Assembly: GCF_000803215.1 (NCBI RefSeq)
Contig: NZ_JSXC01000001.1
Location: 62,001-126,000, forward strand
Origin: Pectobacterium fontis
GTDB lineage: Bacteria; Pseudomonadota; Gammaproteobacteria; Enterobacterales; Enterobacteriaceae
DNA length: 64,000 nucleotides
Direction of reading: 5' to 3'
Numbering within the stretch: position 1 is the first letter of the stretch; every line of letters starts with the position of its first letter. This document shows, piece after piece, positions 1 through 8,165 of this stretch. Under the pieces are notes generated by a model, which was not told the DNA's origin, searched no databases, and saw only the letters and a program-made list of their open reading frames with translations. Position numbers and translations under genes: made by a program.

Positions 1-278
1 TTACACTGCTCGACGAGCGCGAATATGCCCTTGCCACGCGCCTGCTGCAATTTGAAGAAACCATCACCACCGTCGCCCGTGAAGGCACACCGCATGTGAT
101 GTGTAGCTATCTGTACGATTTGGCTGGCCTGTTCTCCGGTTTCTACGAGCACTGCCCGATTCTCAATGCCGACAGTGACGACGTGCGTCAGAGCCGTCTG
201 AAACTGGCGCGACTCACAGCGAAAACGTTGAAGCAAGGTCTGGATACGCTGGGCATCGACACCGTCGAAAAGATGTAG
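1..278 (+). CDS. argS: Arginyl-tRNA synthetase, C-terminal end (partial)
   Basis: This is the last 91 residues of ArgS, the class I synthetase that charges tRNA-Arg in the cytoplasm. The reading frame enters from the left window edge with its first full codon at base 3. The segment corresponds to the all-helical C-terminal (DALR) anticodon-binding domain: it contains the family-typical stretch around [20 protein letters not shown] and ends in the usual [11 protein letters not shown] tail. Upstream catalytic motifs lie outside the window. It converges on murJ, with a bidirectional terminator between them. Identification is by recalled family sequence and is firm despite the truncation. Confidence 0.95.
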   Translation, partial: TLLDEREYALATRLLQFEETITTVAREGTPHVMCSYLYDLAGLFSGFYEHCPILNADSDDVRQSRLKLARLTAKTLKQGLDTLGIDTVEKM

Positions 279-310
279 TTATCTATCGACTGAAAATCTA
301 TTCATTGAAA

Positions 311-344
311 AAAACGCCATTGGTGCTACCACCAATGGCGTTTT
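311..344. terminator. Bidirectional terminator between argS and murJ
   Basis: A 13-bp perfect stem (AACGCCATTGGTG / CACCAATGGCGTT) with loop CTAC is preceded by an A-run and followed by a T-run, so it can terminate argS on the plus strand and murJ on the minus strand. Confidence 0.9.
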
Positions 345-368
345 TTATTCCACCATGACTGAGCGCTG

Positions 369-1904
369 TTACACGCTACGACGAGCGAAATCCCGAGGGC
401 GAAATCCCAACAGCGCCAGCGTAGCGAAGTAGGAACCCGCTCCCGCGACCACCACCAGCAGCAAACGCAGGATCCGCATCGTCATATTGCCGTCATCCCA
501 CGCGGGCATACACCAGAGCATACCGAGTAACACCAGCGACATCACGATAACCGCAGCCAGCAGACGCACCAGAAAACGCATCCACCCCGGCTGTGGCTGG
601 AAAATATCCTGTTTACGCAATTGCCAATACAGCAGCCCCGCATTCAGACAGGAGGCCAGGCCGATGGACAACGCCAGCCCCGCATGTTGCAGTGGGCCGA
701 TAAAGATCAGGTTCATGATTTGCGTCATAATCAGCGTAACCATCGCTATTTTTACTGGCGTCTTGATATCCTGCCGGGAATAGAAACCGGGTACTAACAC
801 TTTGACGACAATTAATCCCATCAGACCTACCGAGTAGGCAATCAGCGCCCGTTGCGTCATTAACGCATCAACGGCGCTAAATTTGCCGTACTGGAACAGC
901 GACACCGTTAAGGGCTTAGCCAAAATACCGAGAGCGACCGCACTCGGCAGCGCCAACAGAAAACACAGGCGTAGTCCCCAATCCATCAGACGGGAATACT
1001 CCTCATGGTTGCCACTGGCAAAACTCTTCGCCAGCGACGGAAGTAAAATCGTTCCCAATGCCACGCCCAGAACCCCGGAAGGAAATTCCATCAGACGATC
1101 CGCGTAGTACATCCATGACACCGCCCCTTCGCTGAGAAAGGAGGCGAAAATAGTGTTGATGATCAGCGAAATCTGGCTAACCGACACGCCTAACACCGCC
1201 GGCCCCATCAGCTTCATCACCCGCCAGACGCTCGGATCACGCCATTTAAGGCGCGGTAATACCAACATGCCAATCTTTTTCAGATGCGGCAATTGGTAGC
1301 CAAGTTGCAGTAAACCGCCAACCAATACGGCCCAGGCTAGCGCCATTACGGGTGGGTTAAAATACGGTGCGGCAAACAGCGAGAAGCCAATCATGCTGAC
1401 GTTAAGCAGCGTCGGTGCAAATGCTGGCACCGAGAAACGATTCCAGGTGTTCAATACCGAACCGACCATTGAGGTCAATGAGATCAGTAGGATATAGGGA
1501 AAGGTGATCCTTAATAGATCCGAGGTCAGTTCAAAGCGATCCGGCGTCGCGGCAAAACCAGGAGCCGTTACCATAATGACCCAAGGTGCGGCCACCATAC
1601 CCGCCACGGTGACCAACGCCAGAATCAGCGTCAGCATCCCAGAGACATAGGCGAGAAACGTCCTCGTGGCTTCATCGCCCTGCTGGCTTTTATATTCAGC
1701 GAGGATGGGGACAAAAGCCTGTGAGAATGCGCCTTCCGCAAAAATTCGTCGCAGCAGATTGGGCAGTTTGAACGCCACAAAGAAGGCGTCCGTCGCCATA
1801 CCAGCACCAAAAATACGGGCGACGATCGCATCGCGCACAAACCCTAAAACGCGCGATATCATGGTCATGGAACTGACAGCAGCCAGTGATTTAAGTAAGT
1901 TCAT
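369..1904 (-). CDS. murJ: Lipid II flippase MurJ
   Basis: MurJ (MviN) is the inner-membrane MOP-superfamily transporter that flips the peptidoglycan precursor lipid II to the periplasmic face. The 511-residue protein has the normal family length. It starts with the conserved [20 protein letters not shown] segment and carries the [12 protein letters not shown] and [14 protein letters not shown] motifs of the first helices, followed by about 14 hydrophobic segments. In E. coli the gene follows yceH and mviM; here mviM is absent and murJ lies about 200 bp downstream of yceH on the same strand. It ends at a terminator shared with argS. No anomaly in the coding frame. Confidence 0.97.
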   Translation of the reverse strand: MNLLKSLAAVSSMTMISRVLGFVRDAIVARIFGAGMATDAFFVAFKLPNLLRRIFAEGAFSQAFVPILAEYKSQQGDEATRTFLAYVSGMLTLILALVTVAGMVAAPWVIMVTAPGFAATPDRFELTSDLLRITFPYILLISLTSMVGSVLNTWNRFSVPAFAPTLLNVSMIGFSLFAAPYFNPPVMALAWAVLVGGLLQLGYQLPHLKKIGMLVLPRLKWRDPSVWRVMKLMGPAVLGVSVSQISLIINTIFASFLSEGAVSWMYYADRLMEFPSGVLGVALGTILLPSLAKSFASGNHEEYSRLMDWGLRLCFLLALPSAVALGILAKPLTVSLFQYGKFSAVDALMTQRALIAYSVGLMGLIVVKVLVPGFYSRQDIKTPVKIAMVTLIMTQIMNLIFIGPLQHAGLALSIGLASCLNAGLLYWQLRKQDIFQPQPGWMRFLVRLLAAVIVMSLVLLGMLWCMPAWDDGNMTMRILRLLLVVVAGAGSYFATLALLGFRPRDFARRSV

Positions 1905-2103
1905 TCGATTATATTCTGAACGGTTCAGGACAGATCATTAACCCGTTAAGGTCATCCTGATTGCGAGGTGCGACTAGTCTACGCATTGCGCATGTAATAG
2001 CTACCGAACATTGTCATAACTGCTGAAATTTTCAGCTTTTTCCCAGCAATATCCGATCATACGCAGTGACAGCTTCATGGCTGGCTTTCTGCCTAATGCC
2101 GAT

Positions 2104-2745
2104 TCATTCTGCTAACAGTAAGGCAAGCTGGCGTTTGAGTTCAGCCACGTCATTTTCCAACGCCTCAACCCGTTCGGCCAACGGATGCGGAATGTCGTTC
2201 ACGCTTTCCGCTTCAGGAAGCGCAGCATCGCTGGCCTCACCGCTAAACAGGTGTCGATAACGGCTTTCCCGTTTACCTGCTTCGCGCGCCAATCGGACGA
2301 CAAAGGGACCATCATCGCGCTGCTGCAATTGCTCAAGAGCCAACTCTGCTTCGCTGACATCTGAAAATTCATACAATCGGGCTGCGCGCGTGCGCAGTTC
2401 ACCCGGTGTCTGTGGGCCACGCAAGAGAAGCGTAGTCACCAGCGCCACTTCCGCAGGCGAAAGCTTCAGATCGCCAAATTCCGAATTGCAAAAACGATGT
2501 TCATACTTCACCACACGGTTACCAAAGCCGCTGAGCGTGCGCAGAAAGTGCTTCTTCACCAGTAAATCCAGCGTTTGCTGCACCTCGCTTTCGCTCAGTT
2601 CCATCACTGGCTCACGGTTGGTTTTCTGATTGCAGGCGGTGGTGATGCCGTTTAATGACATCGGGTATTGATCCGGCGTAGTGATCTGCTTTTCCAACAT
2701 ACAGCCGATTACGCGGGCTTCACGAGCATCCAATTGGTATTTCAT
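2104..2745 (-). CDS. yceH: YceH family protein (DUF480)
   Basis: A 213-residue protein of the conserved YceH/UPF0502 family, which has tandem winged-helix-like domains and no firmly established function. The start chosen is the ATG at 2745 ([15 protein letters not shown]), matching the family N terminus and preceded by AAGGAAA; a longer in-frame start at 2772 would overlap rimJ. Family hallmarks visible are the [17 protein letters not shown] and [21 protein letters not shown] segments. A C-terminal heptad-like stretch ([20 protein letters not shown]) suggests a short coiled coil. It follows rimJ by 8 bp and is probably cotranscribed with it. Confidence 0.93.
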   Translation of the reverse strand: MKYQLDAREARVIGCMLEKQITTPDQYPMSLNGITTACNQKTNREPVMELSESEVQQTLDLLVKKHFLRTLSGFGNRVVKYEHRFCNSEFGDLKLSPAEVALVTTLLLRGPQTPGELRTRAARLYEFSDVSEAELALEQLQQRDDGPFVVRLAREAGKRESRYRHLFSGEASDAALPEAESVNDIPHPLAERVEALENDVAELKRQLALLLAE

Positions 2746-2753
2746 TATTTTCC

Positions 2754-3338
2754 TTAGCGCGGAGACTTCCATTCGGCGTTAGTCAGCGCGGTTAATACAT
2801 GATCCTGCCATTTGCCATCAATGAGCAGATAATCCTTCGCATAGCCTTCACGCTCAAACCCCAACCGCGTGAGTAAGTTCCCGCTGCGCTGATTATGCGG
2901 CATATAGTTAGCCATGATGCGATGCATATGCTGCTGACGCTGCATATAACGTAACGCGGGTTGCAACGCTTCGTACATCAACCCTTGCCCCTGCCATTTC
3001 TGGCCGAGAGAATAACCCAGATAGCAGGCGTGGAACGATCCGCGCAGCACGTTGCTAAAATTAGCCACGCCATATACTTCGTTTTCATTCGGATCCAAAA
3101 GGAGAAAGTAATAGGCGCTGCCCTGCTTGTGCATATCGTTAATCACACTCAGCCGCGCCTGCCAGCCCGATGGATAGCAATGGCTGGCATCTCTCACCGG
3201 CTCCCACGGCTTTAGGAAATCACGGTTTTCAGAATAGTATTCAGCCAGACGCCAGGCATCACGCTCATGGGCCAGACGCACCACCAGTCTATCCGTTGTC
3301 AATTGCACTCTTGCTGGCGTTGAACGGTAGCCAAACAT
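2754..3338 (-). CDS. rimJ: Ribosomal protein S5 alanine N-acetyltransferase RimJ
   Basis: RimJ transfers acetyl from acetyl-CoA to the N-terminal alanine of ribosomal protein S5; it is a GNAT-fold enzyme acting in the cytoplasm on the assembling small subunit. The 194-residue length is normal. The GNAT acetyl-CoA loop is visible as [13 protein letters not shown], preceded by the GVANFSN strand and followed by [18 protein letters not shown]. The N terminus [21 protein letters not shown] fits the family. It heads a small operon with yceH and is divergent from mdtH across a 314-bp gap. Confidence 0.96.
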   Translation of the reverse strand: MFGYRSTPARVQLTTDRLVVRLAHERDAWRLAEYYSENRDFLKPWEPVRDASHCYPSGWQARLSVINDMHKQGSAYYFLLLDPNENEVYGVANFSNVLRGSFHACYLGYSLGQKWQGQGLMYEALQPALRYMQRQQHMHRIMANYMPHNQRSGNLLTRLGFEREGYAKDYLLIDGKWQDHVLTALTNAEWKSPR

Positions 3339-3652
3339 TTTTCCCCCTGCCTCGCCATGTTATCGATAAGTAAAATTTATCGCCGCTAAAAAACAATGAT
3401 TCCGCATAAGCAGAAAATATCGGTATTTCCGATAATCCTTACTATAACCACATAAATTCATAGACGTAAAATCTTCGTCGCCGAGTTATTGCGCAGTTGA
3501 ATCGGGAACACCATTTTTTATCGCTGAGATGCTACCAGGGTAACGTTAAATCGATAAAAAAATATTATCCAACATAGGGCTATACCAAAGTCGCATTAGA
3601 GTACAAAATAGTCATGTCTGCTATTTTCCTCCTTTCTTCGTTGTGGTGAAAC
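3339..3652. other. Divergent intergenic region rimJ/mdtH
   Basis: AT-rich 314-bp region between divergent genes. It presumably holds both promoters. I see several ATCGATAA-type segments (near 3361, 3375 and 3551) and no hairpin or coding capacity I can support. Confidence 0.4.
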
Positions 3653-4858
3653 ATGCCTCTGATGTCGCAAGCTCGGAGCTTGGGTAAATATTTTTTATTA
3701 TTAGATAATATGCTGGTGGTGTTGGGGTTCTTCGTTGTTTTTCCCCTTATTTCCATTCGTTTTGTTGATGATCTCGGCTGGGCTGCATTATTAGTCGGTA
3801 TTGCTTTGGGATTGCGCCAGTTTATTCAGCAAGGGCTCGGTATTTTCGGCGGGGCCATTGCTGACCGTTTTGGTGCCAAACCGATGATTATCACCGGGAT
3901 GCTGCTGCGTGCCTCCGGCTTTGTTTTTATGGCGCTTGCCGATGAACCATGGCTGCTGTGGCTGTCTTGTGCGTTATCTGGCCTCGGCGGCACGCTATTC
4001 GACCCGCCGCGTACCGCGCTGGTCATCAAATTAATTCGTCCACAGGAGCGTGGCCGTTTCTATTCGCTGCTGATGATGCAAGATAGCGCCGGTGCCGTTA
4101 TCGGTGCTCTCATCGGCAGTTGGTTACTGCAATACGATTTCGAGATTGTTTGCTGGGCGGGGGCGGTCATCTTCGTACTTGCAGCGGCGCTCAATACCTG
4201 GCTGCTGCCAGCCTACCGTATTTCAACGGTCAAGACGCCAATACTGGAAGGCTTGACGCGTGTCATTCGTGACCACCGTTTCCTGATGTATGTATTAACG
4301 TTGACGGGCTACTACATGTTGGCCGTTCAAGTTCTGCTGATGCTACCCATCATGGTCAACGAACTCGCCGGAACGCCGTCTGCGGTGAAATGGATGTACG
4401 CCATTGAAGCGACACTGTCGTTGACGCTGCTGTACCCTATCGCCCGCTGGAGCGAGAAGCGCTTCCGGCTGGAACAACGCCTGATGGCAGGGCTTTTCAT
4501 CATGTCAGTCAGTATGTTCCCGATCGGGATGACGACGGAGCTGCAAACCCTGCTGTTGCTTATCAGCCTGTTTTACATGGGCTCGATCATCGCAGAACCC
4601 GCGCGTGAAACCTTGAGCGCCTCACTGGCCGACGCCAGAGCCAGAGGCAGCTACATGGGTTTCAGTCGCCTTGGATTAGCGCTCGGTGGCGCGATTGGCT
4701 ACAGCGGCGGTGGTTGGTTATTCGATACCGGACACGCGCTAAATCAGCCAGAGCTGCCGTGGTTCATGCTCGGCACGATCGGGCTCCTGACATTAGCCGC
4801 GCTGTATTGGCAGTTCAATCAACGCCACATCGAACCTGCGATGCTTGGTGGTCATTAG
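3653..4858 (+). CDS. mdtH: MFS multidrug transporter MdtH
   Basis: MdtH (YceL) is a 12-helix major facilitator superfamily drug:proton antiporter of the inner membrane; the E. coli protein is associated with resistance to fluoroquinolones when overproduced. This 401-residue protein aligns from its first residues ([23 protein letters not shown]) to the family. The MFS motif between helices 2 and 3 is seen as [12 protein letters not shown], and [12 protein letters not shown] and [18 protein letters not shown] are further family blocks. Grx2 (grxB), which follows mdtH in E. coli, is missing here. The ribosome-binding site is weak. A long hairpin follows the stop codon. Confidence 0.96.
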   Translation: MPLMSQARSLGKYFLLLDNMLVVLGFFVVFPLISIRFVDDLGWAALLVGIALGLRQFIQQGLGIFGGAIADRFGAKPMIITGMLLRASGFVFMALADEPWLLWLSCALSGLGGTLFDPPRTALVIKLIRPQERGRFYSLLMMQDSAGAVIGALIGSWLLQYDFEIVCWAGAVIFVLAAALNTWLLPAYRISTVKTPILEGLTRVIRDHRFLMYVLTLTGYYMLAVQVLLMLPIMVNELAGTPSAVKWMYAIEATLSLTLLYPIARWSEKRFRLEQRLMAGLFIMSVSMFPIGMTTELQTLLLLISLFYMGSIIAEPARETLSASLADARARGSYMGFSRLGLALGGAIGYSGGGWLFDTGHALNQPELPWFMLGTIGLLTLAALYWQFNQRHIEPAMLGGH

Positions 4859-4864
4859 TCTGAA

Positions 4865-4896
4865 TTTTACCGACGAAGATACTTTCGTCGGTAAAA
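4865..4896 (+). terminator. Hairpin after mdtH
   Basis: A perfect 13-bp inverted repeat (TTTTACCGACGAA / TTCGTCGGTAAAA) with a 6-base loop begins 6 bases after the mdtH stop. No clear T-run follows, so this is a probable but not canonical terminator. Confidence 0.6.
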
Positions 4897-5169
4897 CCCG
4901 CTTAGATTTTCCTAATATAAGCAAACAATAGTTTCATCGCGGATAGTCTCTTCTTTAGAACCATCGGGATAACATCGAAACAAACTCAGATGACGTGACT
5001 CAGTTTTACTGCGCGGCTTCATTCTGCTCTTTCGGTGCTATCCTATTGTTTACTCTACGCATCGGACGCACGCTGTTCGCACAGAGTTGTGTTGGTTGTG
5101 ACTCTGTCACGTTAGTAAACTGCCATATCAGTAAATTGTGCGCGTAAATCGCATCAAGAGGTCAGAATA
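4897..5169. other. Upstream region of yceB
   Basis: About 270 bp without coding capacity between the mdtH hairpin and yceB. It presumably carries the yceB promoter; I could not pick out a convincing -10/-35 pair. A good ribosome-binding site (AGAGGTC) lies just before the yceB ATG. Confidence 0.4.
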
Positions 5170-5736
5170 ATGAAAAAATCAGGATGGATGGCAGCCGCCG
5201 CAGTGCTGCTTGCTTTTACACTTAGCGGCTGTAATAAGCTCACGCAATATACGCTCAGTGAGCAGGAAGTGAATGAGTACCTGCAAAAACACAATGATTA
5301 TCAGAAACAACTGGGCGTACCTGGCGTGGTGGATGCACATATCGTCTTGACCGAACTCTCCAGCCAAATTGGTCGGGCAGAACCGGGGAAAGTGACGCTA
5401 ACGGGCAATGCGAAAGTCGATATTTCGTCCTTGTTGGGCAATCAGGCAGCAGATATGAAGCTGACACTGAAAGCGCAGCCCGTATTTGATAAAACTCAGG
5501 GCGCAATTTACCTGAAAGACATGGAACTGGTTGATTACACTGTCCAACCAGAAAAAATGCAGGCAGTAGTGAAAACACTCAGCCCTTACCTCAATCAATC
5601 ACTAAAAAGCTATTTTGACCAAAAACCAGCTTACGTGTTGAATGCCGATAAGAACACAACAGAGTCGCTGGCGAAGAAGATGGCGAAAGGCATCGAAATC
5701 AAGCCCGGCCAGATCGTTATCCTGTTGACTGACTAA
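5170..5736 (+). CDS. yceB: YceB family lipoprotein (DUF1439)
   Basis: A 188-residue predicted lipoprotein. It starts with a short basic stretch (MKKSGW), a hydrophobic core and a lipobox LSGC with the lipidated cysteine at residue 21. The remainder matches the YceB/DUF1439 family, whose fold resembles lipid-binding TULIP-like proteins but whose function is not settled. The residue after the cysteine is Asn, not Asp, so Lol export to the outer membrane is expected. The gene is alone between two hairpins and converges on ycdY. The AGAGGTC ribosome-binding site supports this start. Confidence 0.9.
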   Translation: MKKSGWMAAAAVLLAFTLSGCNKLTQYTLSEQEVNEYLQKHNDYQKQLGVPGVVDAHIVLTELSSQIGRAEPGKVTLTGNAKVDISSLLGNQAADMKLTLKAQPVFDKTQGAIYLKDMELVDYTVQPEKMQAVVKTLSPYLNQSLKSYFDQKPAYVLNADKNTTESLAKKMAKGIEIKPGQIVILLTD

Positions 5737-5743
5737 TGCTGAC

Positions 5744-5778
5744 ATGCCGATAGCATACGCTTTGCCTGCTATCGGCAT
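5744..5778. terminator. Convergent hairpin between yceB and ycdY
   Basis: A perfect 12-bp stem (ATGCCGATAGCA / TGCTATCGGCAT) with an 11-base loop sits between the two convergent stop codons. There is no long T-run; it is a plausible bidirectional terminator. Confidence 0.6.
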
Positions 5779-5792
5779 CATTCAGCGCCGAA

Positions 5793-6365
5793 CTATTCTT
5801 CTGCTTCAGACTCGTCGTCTTCACTTTCACCCAGTTCATCTCGCATGGCTTCCAGCGCTTCGCGGCACACTATCGCCAACGTGCGATAAAATGCAGTGGT
5901 AGCGTGACTTTCCACTTTCCCGAGGAAACGATCGCTCCACGGCAATAAATATTCATCAAACAGGGTAATCTGAGCCGTCGTTTCGTCTTCTTGCGCCTGA
6001 TCTTCCAGCCATGATGCCGCAAGCAGCAAACTACCGAAATGCCCAACCGCACCATCATTTACTGGCATGCCACGCTGTTGCAGAAAAGTACGAATCTGCG
6101 CATCATCCCCATCGCTTTCGTACGAGGAACGCAACGGGGAAACCGAGCCGTTTTCTTTGTCAAACATGGCCTGATAATCCGCGGCTATTGCGGGTAAATC
6201 CAAACCTTTTTGCAAACGAGCCAATAAGGCATCCTGCTCCAGCGGCCAGTGCTGTGTCAGCTTCCCTTCTTTAATCAGCGTGAACAGTGGCGTCAGCACA
6301 GGATCCTGTGGCTGACGATAAAACAGCGTGCCCAATAGCCGGCACACAATAGAAAATTCGTTCAT
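5793..6365 (-). CDS. ycdY: TorD-family molecular chaperone YcdY
   Basis: A 190-residue all-helical protein of the TorD/DmsD redox chaperone family. It matches YcdY, which in E. coli assists metallation of the zinc phosphatase YcdX and affects swarming. Evidence is the N terminus MNEFSIVCRLLGTLFYRQPQDP, the central DYQAMFDKENGSVSPLRSSYE segment, where family members read DYxxLF...PPYRS, and the HFGSLLLAASWLEDQ helix. The C terminus is strongly acidic. No ycdX lies in the window. The neighbour upstream on the same strand is only a doubtful small ORF. Confidence 0.88.
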   Translation of the reverse strand: MNEFSIVCRLLGTLFYRQPQDPVLTPLFTLIKEGKLTQHWPLEQDALLARLQKGLDLPAIAADYQAMFDKENGSVSPLRSSYESDGDDAQIRTFLQQRGMPVNDGAVGHFGSLLLAASWLEDQAQEDETTAQITLFDEYLLPWSDRFLGKVESHATTAFYRTLAIVCREALEAMRDELGESEDDESEAEE

Positions 6366-6396
6366 TCATAACCCTATGTATTTTTTAGTGACAATG

Positions 6397-6615
6397 TCAC
6401 AAATTAGCAAACTCGACGATAGCAGGCATTCCACGCTGTTCGAGGAAATCCAACACGCGACAGGACTCACATTTACTATCCGCTCCTGCGAGAAGCATAG
6501 GTTCGCCTGCATCAACGTTTGCGAGCCAGCATACCATTTTCATGGGTATTCCGCAGCCAATGGGCGAAATCACAACCTGCAATGAATACAAACGAAACGA
6601 GCAGTGGGGAGACAT
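6397..6615 (-). CDS. Doubtful small ORF upstream of ycdY
   Basis: A 72-codon open frame 31 bp upstream of ycdY on the same strand. The C-terminal part contains a CxxC pair (KCESCRVLDFLEQRGMPAI) that vaguely recalls thioredoxin/glutaredoxin-type active sites, but I recognise no family and see no strong ribosome-binding site. It could be a small genuine gene, a relic of a larger one, or chance. Confidence 0.22.
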   Translation of the reverse strand: MSPHCSFRLYSLQVVISPIGCGIPMKMVCWLANVDAGEPMLLAGADSKCESCRVLDFLEQRGMPAIVEFANL

Positions 6616-6711
6616 CGCGCTAAAAAAACGAATACGAGGGTAACAACTGGTGAGTAAAGCAACAAATTGCGTTAACTTTAGCTAATTGCACGTATTGGAT
6701 GCAGAAGTTTG

Positions 6712-6740
6712 TTGACGCTGTCCAGCAATTTACCTACATT
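6712..6740 (+). promoter_or_regulatory. Promoter of tRNA-Ser
   Basis: TTGACG at 6712-6717 and TACATT at 6735-6740 are 17 bp apart. The -10 is followed by a GC-rich AGCGCC discriminator, as expected for a stable-RNA promoter under stringent control. The tRNA begins 32 bp after the -10. Confidence 0.7.
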
Positions 6741-6771
6741 AGCGCCGTTCGCTGACATACCGCGAGACTAC

Positions 6772-6861
6772 GGTGAGGTGTCCGAGAGGCTGAAGGAGCA
6801 CGCCTGGAAAGTGTGTATACGTGAAAACGTATCAAGGGTTCGAATCCCTTCCTCACCGCCA
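6772..6861 (+). tRNA. tRNA-Ser (anticodon GGA)
   Basis: A complete 90-nt class II tRNA with encoded CCA. The acceptor arms GGTGAGG and CCTCACC pair, the D-loop and long variable arm (GTATACGTGAAAACGTATC) are typical of tRNA-Ser, and the T-arm is AGGGTTCGAATCCCT. The anticodon GGA at 6806-6808 reads UCC and UCU. The gene corresponds to E. coli serW/serX and is monocistronic, with a promoter before it and a terminator after it. Confidence 0.97.
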
Positions 6862-6930
6862 TATTTTGAACAAAATCAATTCATTAAACATAATATTTTG
6901 ATTTTGTCCTGCATAAAGCCATACAAAAAA

Positions 6931-6953
6931 GTTCGCGCAGGCGGGCTTTTTTT
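6931..6953 (+). terminator. Terminator of tRNA-Ser
   Basis: Stem GTTCGC / GCGGGC (including G-U pairs) with loop GCAG, preceded by an A-run and followed by seven T residues. Confidence 0.65.
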
Positions 6954-6956
6954 GTC

Positions 6957-7004
6957 CCCTAAAAAATTCATACCTCAGGACAAAACGTTAGCATTTTAAA
7001 CCAC
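6957..7004. repeat. Half ERIC-like element (relic)
   Basis: These 48 bases align without gaps to 25851-25898, the left half of the ERIC-like element upstream of asnS, with 38 identities by eye. The best block starts TCAGGACAAAACGTTAGC. The right half and the closing GGGTATA end are not present here, so it is a truncated copy. Confidence 0.7.
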
Positions 7005-7018
7005 AAGGCAATTCTATC

Positions 7019-7159
7019 TTATTCAAGATGATCACGAACGAATACTGTCAAAACATCTTTTGGTGGTACAACCTTACATTCAGAAAGTAACCATCCCACT
7101 GCCCCACGATGGTAGGTTCCATGTAAAACAACATGATTCAACATATCTACTTTTTTCAT
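7019..7159 (-). pseudogene. Remnant of a DinB-like gene, C-terminal end
   Basis: On the minus strand 46 codons from ATG 7159 to TAA 7019 read as the end of a DinB/YfiT-type four-helix protein. The stretch HVVLHGTYHRGAVGWLL carries the family motif HGTYHRG, whose histidine is a metal ligand. Upstream in the same frame another 14 codons (CIDGYYLGSPGC region) are open, then a stop. In a second frame at 7198-7232, LREMIGKYE followed by a stop looks like the preceding helix, so the gene is frameshifted and lacks its N-terminal half. Complete DinB proteins are about 150-170 residues. Confidence 0.65.
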
Positions 7160-7232
7160 ACATCCAGGGCTACCCAAATAATACCCATCAATACAATTTA
7201 TTCATATTTACCAATCATCTCACGTAGAACAT

Positions 7233-7562
7233 ATAATTAAAAACACCATGTGATATTAATCACTCACTATTTCATCTGATATTCTCCGGGTGATTTATTA
7301 GTATATTACCTGTTAAGTTTTATTTCTGTTAAGGTCGTGCTGATGAATAGGCCGTTCGTGAGCAGCATAACCCTACCGCGCCGTTCCACATGAACGAATG
7401 AGGCTTCCTGCTCCACTGCTGAAGCCTCCAGATTAAGAATCTTACAGAAGACGTTTGCAATGCATATCTTTTTAAAGAAAATTTGATTCCAACGGTTTTT
7501 TTAAACACACTAGTCTGTAGAATTAATATTCTACGCGTGTCTGATCTTAAGTGAGGCCGAAA
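7233..7562. other. Intergenic region before the Nudix gene
   Basis: 330 bp of AT-rich sequence. An 8-bp inverted repeat (GAGGCTTC / GAAGCCTC) lies at 7400-7428. No other coding capacity or RNA gene is recognisable; it presumably holds the promoter of the Nudix gene. Confidence 0.4.
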
Positions 7563-8030
7563 GTGAGACAAGAAATCTTAGTTCGTTCTTTTTCTATTTC
7601 CCTTTTTATTATTCGTCGAACAGAAAGCGAGTGTAGGATTCTTTTATTAAAGCGTCGCGGTAGCACACAACACGGCGAATGGTGTCAAATTGCGGGTGGT
7701 GTGGAACCAGGAGAAAAAGCATGGCAGACAGTACTACGTGAAGCCAAAGAAGAAACTGGCTTAACGTTAAGTAACTTGTATTCTGCTGATTACTGCGAAC
7801 GATTCTATGAATCAGATAGAGATGCGATCACTCTCGTTCCTGTTTTTATTTCTTACGTGTCTAACAATTGTAAAATAACACTGAATGAAGAACATAGTGA
7901 ATATTATTGGGCAACATTTTCCGAGGCATTAAAAAGGTTACCTTTTCCCGGACAGCATATGGCACTAGAATTTATTCACAGGTTCTTTATTGAGCAAGAG
8001 CCAAATAATAGGTTGAAAATGCCATTATAA
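7563..8030 (+). CDS. Nudix hydrolase
   Basis: A 155-residue Nudix-domain protein, predicted to hydrolyse a nucleoside diphosphate linked to another moiety. The complete Nudix box is visible as G-V-E-P-G-E ... REAKEETGLTL, within GGVEPGEKAWQTVLREAKEE, supplying the metal-binding glutamates. GTG at 7563 is chosen because GAGG lies 6 bases before it; an in-frame GTG at 7551 has no such site. The substrate cannot be told from sequence; the N terminus (SISLFIIRR, ILLLKRRG) resembles dATP pyrophosphohydrolase-like members. The gene is AT-richer than its neighbours and lies next to a decayed gene after a tRNA, suggesting acquired DNA. Confidence 0.85.
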   Translation: MRQEILVRSFSISLFIIRRTESECRILLLKRRGSTQHGEWCQIAGGVEPGEKAWQTVLREAKEETGLTLSNLYSADYCERFYESDRDAITLVPVFISYVSNNCKITLNEEHSEYYWATFSEALKRLPFPGQHMALEFIHRFFIEQEPNNRLKMPL

Positions 8031-8054
8031 TAACTATCCTCCGGGATAGTTGGT

Positions 8055-8086
8055 AATACCAGTCAGCTAACCGACTGACTGGTATT
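8055..8086. terminator. Hairpin between Nudix gene and chemoreceptor gene
   Basis: A perfect 12-bp stem (AATACCAGTCAG / CTGACTGGTATT) with an 8-base loop between convergent genes. A second small hairpin (AACTATCC / GGATAGTT) directly precedes it. Neither has a long T-run. Confidence 0.6.
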
Positions 8087-8165
8087 ATCTTAACGCGTTA
8101 GTTTCGTCTTTAGACACATGAAACGACAACATTCAATCAACGACCTAAATCCTGCCATTTTGTTT

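Noticed and set aside
6709-6999. A 96-codon open frame running through the tRNA-Ser gene
   Set aside because: It overlaps the complete tRNA and its promoter and terminator, and has no ribosome-binding site or family similarity.
7329-7571. An 80-codon minus-strand open frame before the Nudix gene
   Set aside because: No family similarity, no ribosome-binding site, and it overlaps the Nudix gene start.
6862-8160. Possible attachment-site duplication of the tRNA-Ser 3' end
   Set aside because: No second copy of the T-arm/acceptor sequence (TTCGAATCCC...CTCACCGCCA) was seen downstream, and no integrase gene is present in the window.
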